The notes: generated by a model not told the origin, from the sequence alone. DNA of 48,476 nucleotides from Priestia aryabhattai (GCF_023715685.1 NZ_JAMBOQ010000015.1:1-48476), one strand, 5' to 3'; counted from the stretch's first letter, positions 1 to 6,995 are shown. Made by a program: numbers and translations.

Positions 1-96
1 GCCTATATCCTATATTACAACCATCTACGAATAAAAGAAAAATTAAAAGGATTGACCCCTGTAGAATACAGAATTCAATCCTCATTAGCTGCCTAA
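1..96 (+). CDS. IS3-family transposase OrfB, C-terminal 31 residues (5' partial)
   Basis: The first 96 bases read in frame to a TAA as the typical end of an IS3-family DDE transposase: an N-H-L-R-I-K-E-K-L run followed by G-L-T-P-V-E-Y-R. The rest of the gene is missing because the window starts inside the element. The matching 5' end of an IS3-family element lies at the other end of the window (from 48350), in the orientation expected if the molecule is circular. The DDE catalytic residues are not in the visible part. Confidence 0.85.
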   Translation, partial: AYILYYNHLRIKEKLKGLTPVEYRIQSSLAA

Positions 97-100
97 ATAA

Positions 101-127
101 CGTGTCTAACTTTTTGGGTTCAGTTCA
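101..127 (+). repeat. Right terminal inverted repeat of the IS3-family element, then TCAG target duplication
   Basis: The reverse complement of this stretch starts TGAACTGAACCC and contains GTTAGACA. It pairs with the left inverted repeat at 48350-48376, which starts TGAACTGCACCC and also contains GTTAGACA. The four bases just outside (128-131, TCAG) are the same as the four just outside the left repeat (48346-48349). Confidence 0.8.
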
Positions 128-195
128 TCAGGAGCAGTAGTTTTTTCTGTTTTTACTCTGTATATAGTATACATGTTTAGTTAACATAATGGATT
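128..195 (+). repeat. Second half of a composite repeat (terminator arm, GTATAC and GTTAAC boxes), split by the IS
   Basis: TAGTTTTTTCTGTTTTT is the right arm of a hairpin whose left arm (AAACAGAAAAAACTA) lies at 48328-48342, across the IS3-family insertion. It is followed by a GTATAC box and by GTTAACATAAT near 180-190, as in the other composite repeats. Confidence 0.75.
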
Positions 196-316
196 TTATC
201 GTTAGATGCTTAGCATTCTATAGGAATTGTTTTATTAACCTACTATACGAAGGAAAGGTACCTAGCTTCCATAATATCTGTTACTACTCTCGCTGCCAAA
301 GTAACAAGTATTATTA

Positions 317-353
317 CAAAAAAACATTGGCTAAAAATCAGCCAATGTTTTTT
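317..353. terminator. Intrinsic terminator-like hairpin
   Basis: AAAACATTGGCT and AGCCAATGTTTT are complementary arms around a short loop, A-rich on the left and T-rich on the right, so it could work in both directions. The core is the same as that of the long palindrome at 48102-48154. Confidence 0.65.
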
Positions 354-449
354 ATATCAATTTGACTAACTATCCATAAGGTAACACTTAGAAAAGAAAA
401 AAACACTAAAAATTAGTATTTCAATTTATTCAATAATAGAGAAAACTAT

Positions 450-590
450 TTAATAACAACATCCTCTTTTATGATCTTTTTTATCATCTTTTTTAATAAT
501 TACTTTGTCTGTCTTAATAATTACTTTGTCTGCTTTAATGATCACTTCTTTTTTATCATTATGAGAATCATATTTTTCACCATAAGACAT
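450..590 (-). CDS. Small Lys/Asp-rich protein with C-terminal Cys-Cys-Tyr, probable spore-layer protein
   Basis: A 46-residue reading frame begins at an ATG placed about seven bases after GGGAGGTG, a strong Bacillus ribosome binding site. The product starts MSYGEKYDSHNDKK, has the near-repeated units KADKVII, KTDKVII and KKDDKKD, and ends KRGCCY. It has no membrane segment or known domain. Short Lys/His/Asp-rich proteins with terminal cysteines resemble insoluble spore coat or exosporium components, and similar Lys-rich stretches occur in the proteins at 35116-35889, 39742-40482 and 40728-40991. Upstream on the coding strand is CATATAGTA, which fits the sigma-K -10 pattern CATANNNTA, and a SpoIIID-like ATAGACAAGT lies at 649-658. 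The function is unknown; the spore assignment is inference. Confidence 0.7.
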   Translation of the reverse strand: MSYGEKYDSHNDKKEVIIKADKVIIKTDKVIIKKDDKKDHKRGCCY

Positions 591-648
591 TCAACACACC
601 TCCCATCATATCGTTATACTATATGATATGTTTATATAAGAATAATGA

Positions 649-658
649 ATAGACAAGT
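649..658 (+). promoter_or_regulatory. SpoIIID-like box upstream of the small Lys-rich gene
   Basis: ATAGACAAGT fits the published SpoIIID consensus WWRRACARNY at all ten positions. It lies about 60 bases upstream of the gene ending at 450. Binding is inferred. Confidence 0.35.
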
Positions 659-786
659 GTACAAGCCCTCTTGAAAAATTTTATAAATAGAGTTAATTGC
701 CCTAAAGAAGAAAATAATGTATATTTCATTTATTTTTACTTAACATAATGGATTTTATAGGTAGTTAATACATCTAGGAGTCTACA

Positions 787-820
787 AAAATATCCTCCAG
801 TTAAGTACTCTGGAGGATAT
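787..820. terminator. Hairpin terminator downstream of the gene at 893-1273
   Basis: AATATCCTCCAG and CTGGAGGATATT are complementary arms. The structure recurs at 45167-45201 downstream of the paralogous gene and belongs to a duplicated block (about 740-1507 and 45130-45817). Confidence 0.6.
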
Positions 821-892
821 TCGTATTTACATAATTATTCTTACAAGAAACCACACAAAATTAGACCTCTTTAGCTCCTAAGAGGCCTAATC

Positions 893-1273
893 TTATCTAT
901 TAATAACTGTACATCGTCTTGCCCCTCTACGGATTAAACGCTCGGCTTCTCTCAATGAAATTTGGACAAGTACAGCTTCATCAACATCGTTTTCTACATC
1001 AAAAACCGCAAATGCTTCTCCACCCACGATTAAAACACAAATGAATTCTACTTCTAAATCATCACAAGACCTAGGAATAGAATTAGCAATAGTACAACGT
1101 TGAATACCTCCTGCTAACAATGTTCTAGCCTCTTGCTCAGATATTCGAATAAAAACAAATTCTTCTATTTCTACATTTCCTTCTTCTACTTCGATTTCTA
1201 CTAAAAGAAAGAATCTGTTTCTAATTCTTACTATACAATTTGCTCCAATCGAAATAATATCTTCCATATTCAT
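893..1273 (-). CDS. Small acidic protein with internal duplication, paralogue of 45272-45652
   Basis: 126 residues starting MNMEDIISIG. This start was chosen because AAAGGAGGTGAAAAG lies just before it; an upstream in-frame Met has no ribosome binding site. The protein appears to contain two related halves: one ends in a run like FIRISEQEARTLLAGGIQRC and the other like QISLREAERLIRRGARRC, each a beta-rich segment followed by a helix and a G-x-x-R-C-T ending. It has no signal peptide or membrane segment. A close paralogue with the same length and flanks lies at 45272-45652, so the gene is part of a duplicated block. I do not recognise a named family. The neighbouring coat-like genes suggest a spore-layer role, which is inference. 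Confidence 0.75.
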   Translation of the reverse strand: MNMEDIISIGANCIVRIRNRFFLLVEIEVEEGNVEIEEFVFIRISEQEARTLLAGGIQRCTIANSIPRSCDDLEVEFICVLIVGGEAFAVFDVENDVDEAVLVQISLREAERLIRRGARRCTVINR

Positions 1274-1426
1274 TCTTTTCACCTCCTTTAATACTATAAA
1301 ATGCAAAAAGGAGTAAAAACGTGTGGACAAACATTATCAAAAGCAGAAAAATCCTTTAGATAATCTAAAGGATTTTTCCATATATAACAGGAACAGGTTC
1401 ATTTCTGATTAATCTTTTAATTTTTT

Positions 1427-1507
1427 TAGTTTAAATACCTAAAGTCAGGCTCGTTTTTTTAGGTATAAGTCCATATCGATTCTTTCTTTAAACATATAGT
1501 GTGTTTA
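1427..1507 (+). promoter_or_regulatory. Promoter-region repeat, copy 1 of 3
   Basis: An approximately 80-bp sequence (TAGTTTAAATACCTAAAGTC, then AGGCTCG, then AGTCCATATCGATTC, then AAACATATAGTGTG) precedes the coat-like gene at 1563. It recurs inverted at 9392-9469 before the twin gene and at 45738-45817 without that gene. CATATAGTG resembles a sigma-K -10 box. Confidence 0.55.
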
Positions 1508-1562
1508 AGTAAAGCCAAATTAAAATGAAAATTTCAGTAATTAATAAAAGGAGAAGATTACC

Positions 1563-1784
1563 TTGTATTATCATTACCAACCCGAAATAAACCCTAACGA
1601 TCTACAACAATTTTCTCATGCTGATACTTTTAACAGACAACAACAGCCTCAGTCTTATCAACAACCTTACCACCAGCCTTATCATCACCCCCGTCCTCCT
1701 CGCTGTCGTTGGGTTCGTGAATGTAGATGGGTTCGCCATTGTTATCCAAGAGATGACTTCTATACCGATGGTTACGGCTACTAA
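1563..1784 (+). CDS. Tyr/Gln/Pro-rich small spore coat-like protein, TTG start, twin of 9142-9363
   Basis: 73 residues. The N-terminal half is polar and rich in Tyr, Gln, His and Pro with repeated Q-P-Y-H units; the C-terminal third contains R-C-R-W-V-R-E-C-R-W-V-R-H-C and ends DGYGY. Tyr- and Cys-rich composition is typical of cross-linked spore coat or crust proteins, but no named family is recognised. The TTG start follows AAAAGGAGAAGATTACC and is conserved, with the same spacing, in the nearly identical inverted copy at 9142-9363. Both copies share the upstream repeat with a sigma-K-like box, so late mother-cell expression is likely. A TTG start in both copies suggests deliberately low translation. 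Confidence 0.75.
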   Translation: MYYHYQPEINPNDLQQFSHADTFNRQQQPQSYQQPYHQPYHHPRPPRCRWVRECRWVRHCYPRDDFYTDGYGY

Positions 1785-1910
1785 TCTGGTAGTGCCCATT
1801 AATTAGAAATAAAATAAATAGTATCCTGTATTTTAAGTGAAAAATGAAGGATACCGTGAAATACCAAATATCCTAATTCACAGAAAGACTATCTTGTTTT
1901 CGGAGCTAGG

Positions 1911-1943
1911 AAAAAGCCCTTAGATTATTTCTAAGGGCTTTTT
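1911..1943 (+). terminator. Terminator after the Tyr/Gln-rich gene
   Basis: AAAAAGCCCTTAGA and TCTAAGGGCTTTTT form a stem followed by a T-run. Confidence 0.7.
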
Positions 1944-1947
1944 GACT

Positions 1948-2810
1948 GGTTGTGGTGCAAAAAACATTCGCTAGAAAAATAAAGCGTTAGGTTCCCTTAA
2001 ATTACTAGCTTAGGAGGCTAACCCAAACAGTTGATGGATGAATTCTTTTCTACTTTGGGCAGACTTCACCTCTTGGTAAACTTGCTTCTTTTTCAGCATA
2101 TGCATGACTTCTATGCCACTCAGTATGTAAGTGGCTGTACGAAATGATTTGAACCCTAACATCGAACGAACACGCTTCTTAATAAAACGGTGATCTTGTT
2201 CCACGATGTTATTTAGATATTTTATCCGCCTTATTTGGATGCCTACGGGCATCTTTTTCTCTTTCTTCAACTCTTCAATAGCCACAGGATAGGCCGGATT
2301 CTTATCGACTGTTATGACACGGGGCATTGAAACATGAAAAGACCGCATAGCTTTCTTGAAAAAGCGTTTTGCAGCCTTATGATCTCTTGTTTTGCTTAAA
2401 TAAAAATCAATCGTATTTCCTTTTGAATCAACGGCACGATATAGGTACATCCATTGACCTTTTACCTTAATATACGTTTCATCCACTCTCCAGAAATCAT
2501 TGATTAGCTTAAGGTGACGCCGTACTCGTTCATCTAGTTCAGGACCATACTGATGAACCCAACGCATAATCGTTGTATGAGCAATCGATAATCCGCGTTC
2601 TTCCATCATTTCTACTATATCACGAAAACTGAGATTGTACCGTAGGTACCATCTCACGGTTAATAAAATAAGGTCAGGTTGATAATGTTTCCATTTGAAT
2701 AGATTTTGCTTTTTCATACTAATCGCATCCCCTTTTTTAGAGTACTAGTATCAGTATGTCCAAGTTTGGAAGGTTACTTGCATATGTTTTTTAATTTTCG
2801 CACCAGAACC
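1948..2810 (-). mobile_element. Complete IS6-family insertion sequence, 863 bp
   Basis: The ends GGTTGTGGTGCAAAA (1948) and the complement GGTTCTGGTGCGAAAA (ending 2810) are near-matching terminal inverted repeats enclosing a single transposase gene. The length is usual for IS6 elements of Bacillus. The eight bases outside each end do not match (TTTTGACT and CTATATTT), so the original target duplication has been lost, as happens after cointegrate resolution or IS6-mediated deletion. Two degraded relatives lie at 14049-14556 and 34141-34615. Confidence 0.85.
2010..2717 (-). CDS. IS6-family DDE transposase
   Basis: 235 residues, full length for the IS6/IS26 group. An N-terminal helix-turn-helix (about residues 25-55) with the family hallmark R-W-Y-L-R-Y-N-L-S-F-R-D is followed by the catalytic core: W-R-V-D-E-T-Y-I near residue 78 (first Asp), I-T-V-D-K-N-P-A-Y near 140 (second Asp) and I-V-E-Q-D-H-R near 173 (Glu). 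All three acidic residues are intact and the frame is open, so the element is probably active. Transposition is expected to be replicative through cointegrates. Confidence 0.9.
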   Translation of the reverse strand: MKKQNLFKWKHYQPDLILLTVRWYLRYNLSFRDIVEMMEERGLSIAHTTIMRWVHQYGPELDERVRRHLKLINDFWRVDETYIKVKGQWMYLYRAVDSKGNTIDFYLSKTRDHKAAKRFFKKAMRSFHVSMPRVITVDKNPAYPVAIEELKKEKKMPVGIQIRRIKYLNNIVEQDHRFIKKRVRSMLGFKSFRTATYILSGIEVMHMLKKKQVYQEVKSAQSRKEFIHQLFGLAS

Positions 2811-2863
2811 CTATATTTTATATGTTAAAATTCGGTGTTATTCTATGTTTTAGCTTAACTGAT

Positions 2864-2900
2864 TAAAGAAACCATCTATTAGTGTAATAGATGGCTTTTC
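2864..2900. terminator. Hairpin terminator right of the IS6 element
   Basis: AAACCATCTATT and AATAGATGG are complementary arms followed by a T-rich run (CTTTTCTATTT). Confidence 0.55.
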
Positions 2901-2970
2901 TATTTGAAATTTATAAACTTTATAGATTACTAAAAAATAGTCACTTTTCCTTAGAGTACATTTATACTAA

Positions 2971-2987
2971 CTGGACAAACATACATA
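2971..2987 (+). promoter_or_regulatory. GGACAA box upstream of the ArsB-like permease
   Basis: CTGGACAAACATACATA closely resembles the GGACAAGCATACAAAC box found upstream of the spore-type genes at 39742, 40728 and 46023. It matches nine of ten positions of the SpoIIID consensus. A sporulation role is inferred. Confidence 0.35.
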
Positions 2988-3104
2988 TTGGATAATATAG
3001 GTATTATATTCATTCCCCTATGAAGAATGACGAATATACATATAAGGAAATAATCATAGAGAGACAACTTAATTATGTTTGTCGAAAAAGGGGAATGGAT
3101 AAGA

Positions 3105-4460
3105 ATGAATTTCGAAATTGGAATGACTATTTTTGTATTTATCATGACAATGTCGATCATCTTTTGGAGGCCAAAAGGAATTAATGAAGCTTGGCCAGCC
3201 TCAATCGGTGCGCTAATCATTTTATTGATGGGCGTGGTATCACGTGGAGACATTGTAGATATTATTAGTAAAATTGGTGGAGCTTCTATTACCATAATGG
3301 CAACCATTGTAATGGCTGTTATACTAGAGAGCTTCGGTTTCTTTCATTGGGCAGCCGCACGGCTTGCAAATTTAGCTAGGGGATCAGGACATCGTTTATA
3401 TTGGTATATACAATTGCTCTGTTTTTTAATGACACTTTTATTTAACAACGATGGAAGCATATTAATTACAACCCCTATTTTAATTCTGCTCTTAAAAAAC
3501 CTCAAACTAAAACCTCATCAACAAATTCCTTATCTTCTTAGTGGGGCATTAACAGCTACAGCTTCTAGTGCACCTATTGGAGTAAGTAACATTGTGAATT
3601 TAATTGCTTTAAAGATTGTCCATATGACTCTATATATGCACACAGCCATGATGTTTGTTCCAGCAACCCTAGGATTACTATTTATGTCCTGGCTTATGTA
3701 TATGGTTGTCAAAAATAAACTTCCAAAAAAATTACCTACTGTTTCGTATGATATCGAACAAATCTTTTTCACAAAACATTTCCATCCTTTAAAAGGAAAT
3801 ATTTCTGTCGAAACAAAACGGAAACGTACCCAATTTATGTTGAAAGTCTTACTATTTGTATTCGTTATGCGTTGTTTACTCTTTGTTGCCTCTTATTTTG
3901 CAATTCCTATTGAACTAGTTGCTGTGCTGGGATCCCTCATTCTACTTATATGGAGATGGTATTATTTACGAACAAACCCTATAGACATTTTGAAAAAGAC
4001 ACCTTGGCATATCCTTATATTTGCCTTTTCAATGTATGTCATTATATACGGACTGCATAATGCTGGATTAACTACTATGCTCGTACACTTATGTGAGCCG
4101 ATTGTGAACCAAGGATTATTTCAAGCAAGTTTTATTATGGGAGGACTTGTTTCCCTATTATCCAACTTCTTTAATAACCATCCAGCTTTAATGATTGGAA
4201 CCATTACTTTAACAGAAATGGGCCTTGATCCGATTACATTAAAGACCATTTATCTTGCCAATATTATTGGAAGTGATATGGGATCATTATTATTGCCTAT
4301 AGGAACCCTTGCCTCTCTTATTTGGATGCATATTCTAAAAGAAAATAAACTTAAAGTAAAATGGAAGGATTATTTAAGTGTATCACTGATTGTTATCCCC
4401 TTAACCACTCTTGTCACATTATTTCTATTATTCTATTGGATACAAATGGTCTTTGCATAA
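3105..4460 (+). CDS. ArsB/NhaD-superfamily membrane permease (anion or Na+/H+ type)
   Basis: 451 residues with about 11-12 hydrophobic segments. Family hallmarks are L-F-N-N-D-G-S-I-L-I-T-T-P-I in the first half (compare N-D-G-A-A-L in ArsB) and N-I-I-G-S-D-M-G-S-L-L-L-P-I-G-T-L-A-S-L-I-W in the second (compare G-P-x-L-T-P-F-G-S-L-A-T-L-L-W). ArsB-type carriers export arsenite or antimonite, and relatives move Na+, H+ or carboxylates. No arsR, arsC or arsA lies nearby, so arsenic resistance is not supported by context. The ATG at 3105 was chosen because AAAGGGGAA lies ten bases before it; the ATG at 3075 has no ribosome binding site. The gene is followed after 40 bases by the LSm-like gene at 4501, and a spore-type GGACAA box lies upstream, so a spore-membrane role is possible. 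Confidence 0.75.
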   Translation: MNFEIGMTIFVFIMTMSIIFWRPKGINEAWPASIGALIILLMGVVSRGDIVDIISKIGGASITIMATIVMAVILESFGFFHWAAARLANLARGSGHRLYWYIQLLCFLMTLLFNNDGSILITTPILILLLKNLKLKPHQQIPYLLSGALTATASSAPIGVSNIVNLIALKIVHMTLYMHTAMMFVPATLGLLFMSWLMYMVVKNKLPKKLPTVSYDIEQIFFTKHFHPLKGNISVETKRKRTQFMLKVLLFVFVMRCLLFVASYFAIPIELVAVLGSLILLIWRWYYLRTNPIDILKKTPWHILIFAFSMYVIIYGLHNAGLTTMLVHLCEPIVNQGLFQASFIMGGLVSLLSNFFNNHPALMIGTITLTEMGLDPITLKTIYLANIIGSDMGSLLLPIGTLASLIWMHILKENKLKVKWKDYLSVSLIVIPLTTLVTLFLLFYWIQMVFA

Positions 4461-4500
4461 AAAAGTGCCATTCTATATTCATCTCTAGGAGGAGATTTTT

Positions 4501-5166
4501 ATGAGTAATGTTATGACATTACTAGGAAAACAAATTGAAGTACAAATCTCACGAAAAGACTTGTTTGAAGGGTTACTCATCGATTTTGGTCAAGATATTC
4601 TTGTATTATTTAATGGTCAACACTTTGTTTATATTCCATTGCTGCATATTCATAATATCAAGCCTAGTAACAAAAAAAACCAAATAATCGATAGCCCAAC
4701 TGAACAATCCTTTACGGAAGAAATTGAATCTATTTCTTATCGTAAAGTTCTAATTAACGCAAAAGGAATGTTTATTGAAATTTATACAACAGGAAACATA
4801 TCGTTTCATGGATATATTTTAAATGTCTTAAATGATTACCTTATCTTTTACTCACCTGTATATAAAATTATATTTATCCCCTTAAATCATGTGAAATGGC
4901 TTACCCCATACAATCATAATGTCACCCCTTATGCTCTTGATAACAAAGCTTTACCTGTTAAACCATCTAATATTAGCTTTAGCCGAACGTTAGAGGAACA
5001 ACTGAAAAAATTAGAAGGAGAGCTAGTTCTATTTGATGGAGGAAAAGATCTAATGAAAGTAGGTTTACTAAAAGGGATAGAGAATAACCTAATTGAATTA
5101 GTCATTGCAAATGGAGAAACCATATTTTTAAAACTAAATCATATTAAGTCCGTACATTTACCATAA
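4501..5166 (+). CDS. Protein with three LSm/DUF2642-like repeats, probable spore protein
   Basis: 221 residues preceded by an excellent site, AGGAGG, eight bases before the ATG. Three units of about 50-55 residues can be aligned by eye (residues about 5-55, 80-137 and 165-220). Each has a G-x-x-I/V-E-V/L-like first strand, a hydrophobic G-x-L/I-L turn, and a closing I-P/K-L-x-H-I/V-K run (PLLHIHNI, PLNHVKW, KLNHIKS). This is the pattern of the small beta-barrel DUF2642 proteins often seen with Bacillus spore genes; single-unit relatives lie at 23132-23341 and 23342-23608. It probably forms an operon with the permease at 3105. The exact function is unknown. Confidence 0.65.
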   Translation: MSNVMTLLGKQIEVQISRKDLFEGLLIDFGQDILVLFNGQHFVYIPLLHIHNIKPSNKKNQIIDSPTEQSFTEEIESISYRKVLINAKGMFIEIYTTGNISFHGYILNVLNDYLIFYSPVYKIIFIPLNHVKWLTPYNHNVTPYALDNKALPVKPSNISFSRTLEEQLKKLEGELVLFDGGKDLMKVGLLKGIENNLIELVIANGETIFLKLNHIKSVHLP

Positions 5167-5305
5167 TGATCTATACAACGGACTATCCTCTTCTATGTAC
5201 TTCTTAGAATTATGCCGAATCCTAAGAAGGAGTAATGTTACTCAAAGCCGATAATCTGGTACGTTATAGGCATTTTCAATGACAATATATTCACTGACTT
5301 ATTTT

Positions 5306-5482
5306 TAGGTAACTTGCCTAAGTTGAATATTTTTTTGTCATTTGAACAAACTACTCAAGACGCCGTGAGGCATCTACCACTTTTCTTATTTGAATTCTCA
5401 ATAGAAAAAAACTCCTGATCGCCCATGGAGTTTTTTTCTATTTTTAAGCTGTATATCGTATACATTCGTAGTTAACATAATC
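5306..5482 (+). repeat. Composite intergenic repeat, complete copy E1
   Basis: H0 is TAGGTAACTTGCCTA at 5306-5320. H1 is at 5342-5358. H2 is GACGCCGTGAGGCATC at 5359-5374. The terminator stem is ATAGAAAAAAACTCC / GGAGTTTTTTTCTAT at 5401-5441. The GTATATCGTATAC palindrome follows at 5451-5463 and GTTAACATAAT at 5471-5481. It lies downstream of the LSm-like gene. Possibly a small RNA with its own terminator. Confidence 0.75.
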
Positions 5483-5648
5483 AACATTTCCGGAAGACAT
5501 CACTAAAAAAACCTTGTCACAGTTCATTTTTCATACCTTGAAAGTCTTGTCTTTCTCACTCTTACATTAAATAGTAATTCGCTATTAGAATTGCAAGACT
5601 CTTTTTATATTTTTTTCGTGTTTAAAAAATTAGCCATAAAGGCTAAAA

Positions 5649-5666
5649 GGCCGCCTGAAGGCGGCC
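5649..5666 (-). terminator. GC-rich terminator of the Par-like gene
   Basis: GGCCGCCTGAAGGCGGCC is a perfect stem-loop, followed on the minus strand by TTTTAGCC. It lies about 70 bases beyond the stop of the minus-strand gene at 5739. Confidence 0.65.
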
Positions 5667-5738
5667 AAAAACTTGCTATTAAGAAGGTGTTCTTCTTATG
5701 TGTTTAGTGAGGAACATTAAATTTTTATAATAATAGTG

Positions 5739-6428
5739 TTATTTACCAAATAAACGTGTAAAAAAACTTTTTTGCTTTTGCTGTTCTTTTTCTTTTGTAG
5801 CTGCAATTTCTGATAACTGTTGTTGGTTATGTTTTTGTGATTGGCGTATGTAGTCCATCATATCTTTATCTCTATTATTAATTTGTTTACTTATTCTTTC
5901 GGCCAAGCGTTCTTCTAACTCTTCTAATTCTTTTAATTGTTTGCTCATCTGTTCTTGTTCTGTTTGTCTTTTCTCTTCAGATACTTTTAAAGCCTCTTTA
6001 TAATGATCTAGCATTTCTAATAATTTATTATTAATGGACTGTTGTTGTTCAAACTGTTCTTTTATTGTATTTAATACAACATCTGTTGTGCGATTATTAT
6101 GTTCTTGGTAAACAGTTAGCTCACGGTTAGTTTCTTTGTTTTTTGAGTGTTCTTCTTGTGTGTTTGATGAGGAACGGTTCCTATCAAATCCTTTTACAAC
6201 AGTCGTTGCAGCTATTTCTAAAGGGAGTTTCTTCTCTTGGATAGCGTATTTTAAGTTTGACAATAAAGTTTGGTCAGTAACAGAATAGTAACGCTTTTTT
6301 CTGTTATCTTTCACAAACTCATAACCATGTTTTTCTAACTCAATACACCATTTTCTAATATTGCTGGAAGTTGTATTTAATCGCTTGGCCATTTCTTCAG
6401 CATTTATTGTATCCTGCTTAATATCCAT
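5739..6428 (-). CDS. MerR-like HTH plus coiled-coil protein, plasmid partition type (pSK1 Par-like architecture)
   Basis: 229 residues. The N-terminus (about 8-75) is a winged-helix/MerR-type DNA-binding domain with AEEMAKRLNTTSSNIRKW as the recognition helix-turn-helix. A long Gln/Glu/Lys-rich coiled coil follows (about 110-215), and the last residues are the short basic-aromatic tail KSFFTRLFGK. The protein at 20370-20945 has the same three-part layout and a very similar tail (GFWTKLFGK), despite a different DNA-binding domain. This is the plan of single-component plasmid segregation proteins such as pSK1 Par. The start follows GGAGGCC. A 15-bp perfect inverted repeat 50-100 bases upstream is a likely operator or centromere. 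Two such proteins on one plasmid may mark a fused replicon. Confidence 0.6.
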   Translation of the reverse strand: MDIKQDTINAEEMAKRLNTTSSNIRKWCIELEKHGYEFVKDNRKKRYYSVTDQTLLSNLKYAIQEKKLPLEIAATTVVKGFDRNRSSSNTQEEHSKNKETNRELTVYQEHNNRTTDVVLNTIKEQFEQQQSINNKLLEMLDHYKEALKVSEEKRQTEQEQMSKQLKELEELEERLAERISKQINNRDKDMMDYIRQSQKHNQQQLSEIAATKEKEQQKQKSFFTRLFGK

Positions 6429-6478
6429 ACTTGGCCTCCGTTTCTAATATGTTATCTTTGTACTTTCTATATGATACA

Positions 6479-6532
6479 ATTTTACTAAACAAATTCGAGA
6501 GAACTTAGCTATCTCCTTTTGTTTAGTAAAAT
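6479..6532. promoter_or_regulatory. 15-bp perfect inverted repeat upstream of the Par-like gene
   Basis: ATTTTACTAAACAAA (6479-6493) and TTTGTTTAGTAAAAT (6518-6532) are perfect complements separated by 24 bases. The position just upstream of the divergent Par-like start suggests an operator or binding site for that protein. Confidence 0.5.
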
Positions 6533-6701
6533 TTGAATGTATAAAATTCTATATAACTGAGAAAATGGGAGAGTGAACCAACCTTTGGCCGCCAAGAGTT
6601 GGTTTTGTAATGTGTGCAGTAAGGGAAAGAAATAGAAACATAAAATTCTTTTATACAAGGACATTTGTATATTGTAAAATATTTATATAAAAGTAAAAAA
6701 T

Positions 6702-6754
6702 AAAACTAACACAAGGTTAATTACTCTTAGCATGATTAACCTTGTGTTAGTTTT
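6702..6754. terminator. 20-bp-arm bidirectional hairpin
   Basis: AAAACTAACACAAGGTTAAT (6702-6721) and its exact complement (6735-6754) flank a 13-base loop, A-rich on the left and T-rich on the right. It is probably a bidirectional terminator isolating the small gene at 6769. Confidence 0.6.
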
Positions 6755-6768
6755 GCGATTAAAAGTAA

Positions 6769-6951
6769 ATGGGTGATAGGATATTGGAGTCTCATAAAGT
6801 GATCTTAAGAGAAGCTTTAACAGTTGAGATTGAAAAAGAGAGAAAATCTTTGATTGAAACGGCATTTGAAGAGGGTTTTACAAGTAAAAATACAGTGGAA
6901 ATTAGTCAATTTATTGATGATATGTTAAATGAATTGGAAAAGATCAGGTAG
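6769..6951 (+). CDS. Spo0E-like aspartyl-phosphate phosphatase (candidate sporulation inhibitor)
   Basis: Up to 60 residues. The segment EIEKERKSLIETAFEEGFTS, then SQFIDDMLNELEK, matches the two-helix Spo0E family pattern: E-I-x-x-x-R at the start, a G in the turn, and the S-Q-x-L/I-D signature in helix two. Spo0E proteins dephosphorylate Spo0A~P and delay sporulation. Here the usual S-Q-E-L-D reads S-Q-F-I-D, so activity is uncertain. The ATG at 6769 has no clear ribosome binding site; a GTG at 6799 follows a weak GGAG and would give 50 residues. Both neighbours are terminators, so the gene is probably transcribed alone. Confidence 0.55.
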   Translation: MGDRILESHKVILREALTVEIEKERKSLIETAFEEGFTSKNTVEISQFIDDMLNELEKIR

Positions 6952-6995
6952 CCTCAAATAGTTATTTTTATTTAATACTAAAATTTTTTATATGA

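Noticed and set aside
1948..2810. 8-bp target duplication of the IS6 element
   Set aside because: The eight bases on the two sides differ (TTTTGACT and CTATATTT).
3105..4460. Arsenic resistance operon
   Set aside because: Only the ArsB-like permease is present; no arsR, arsC, arsA or acr3 is found around it.
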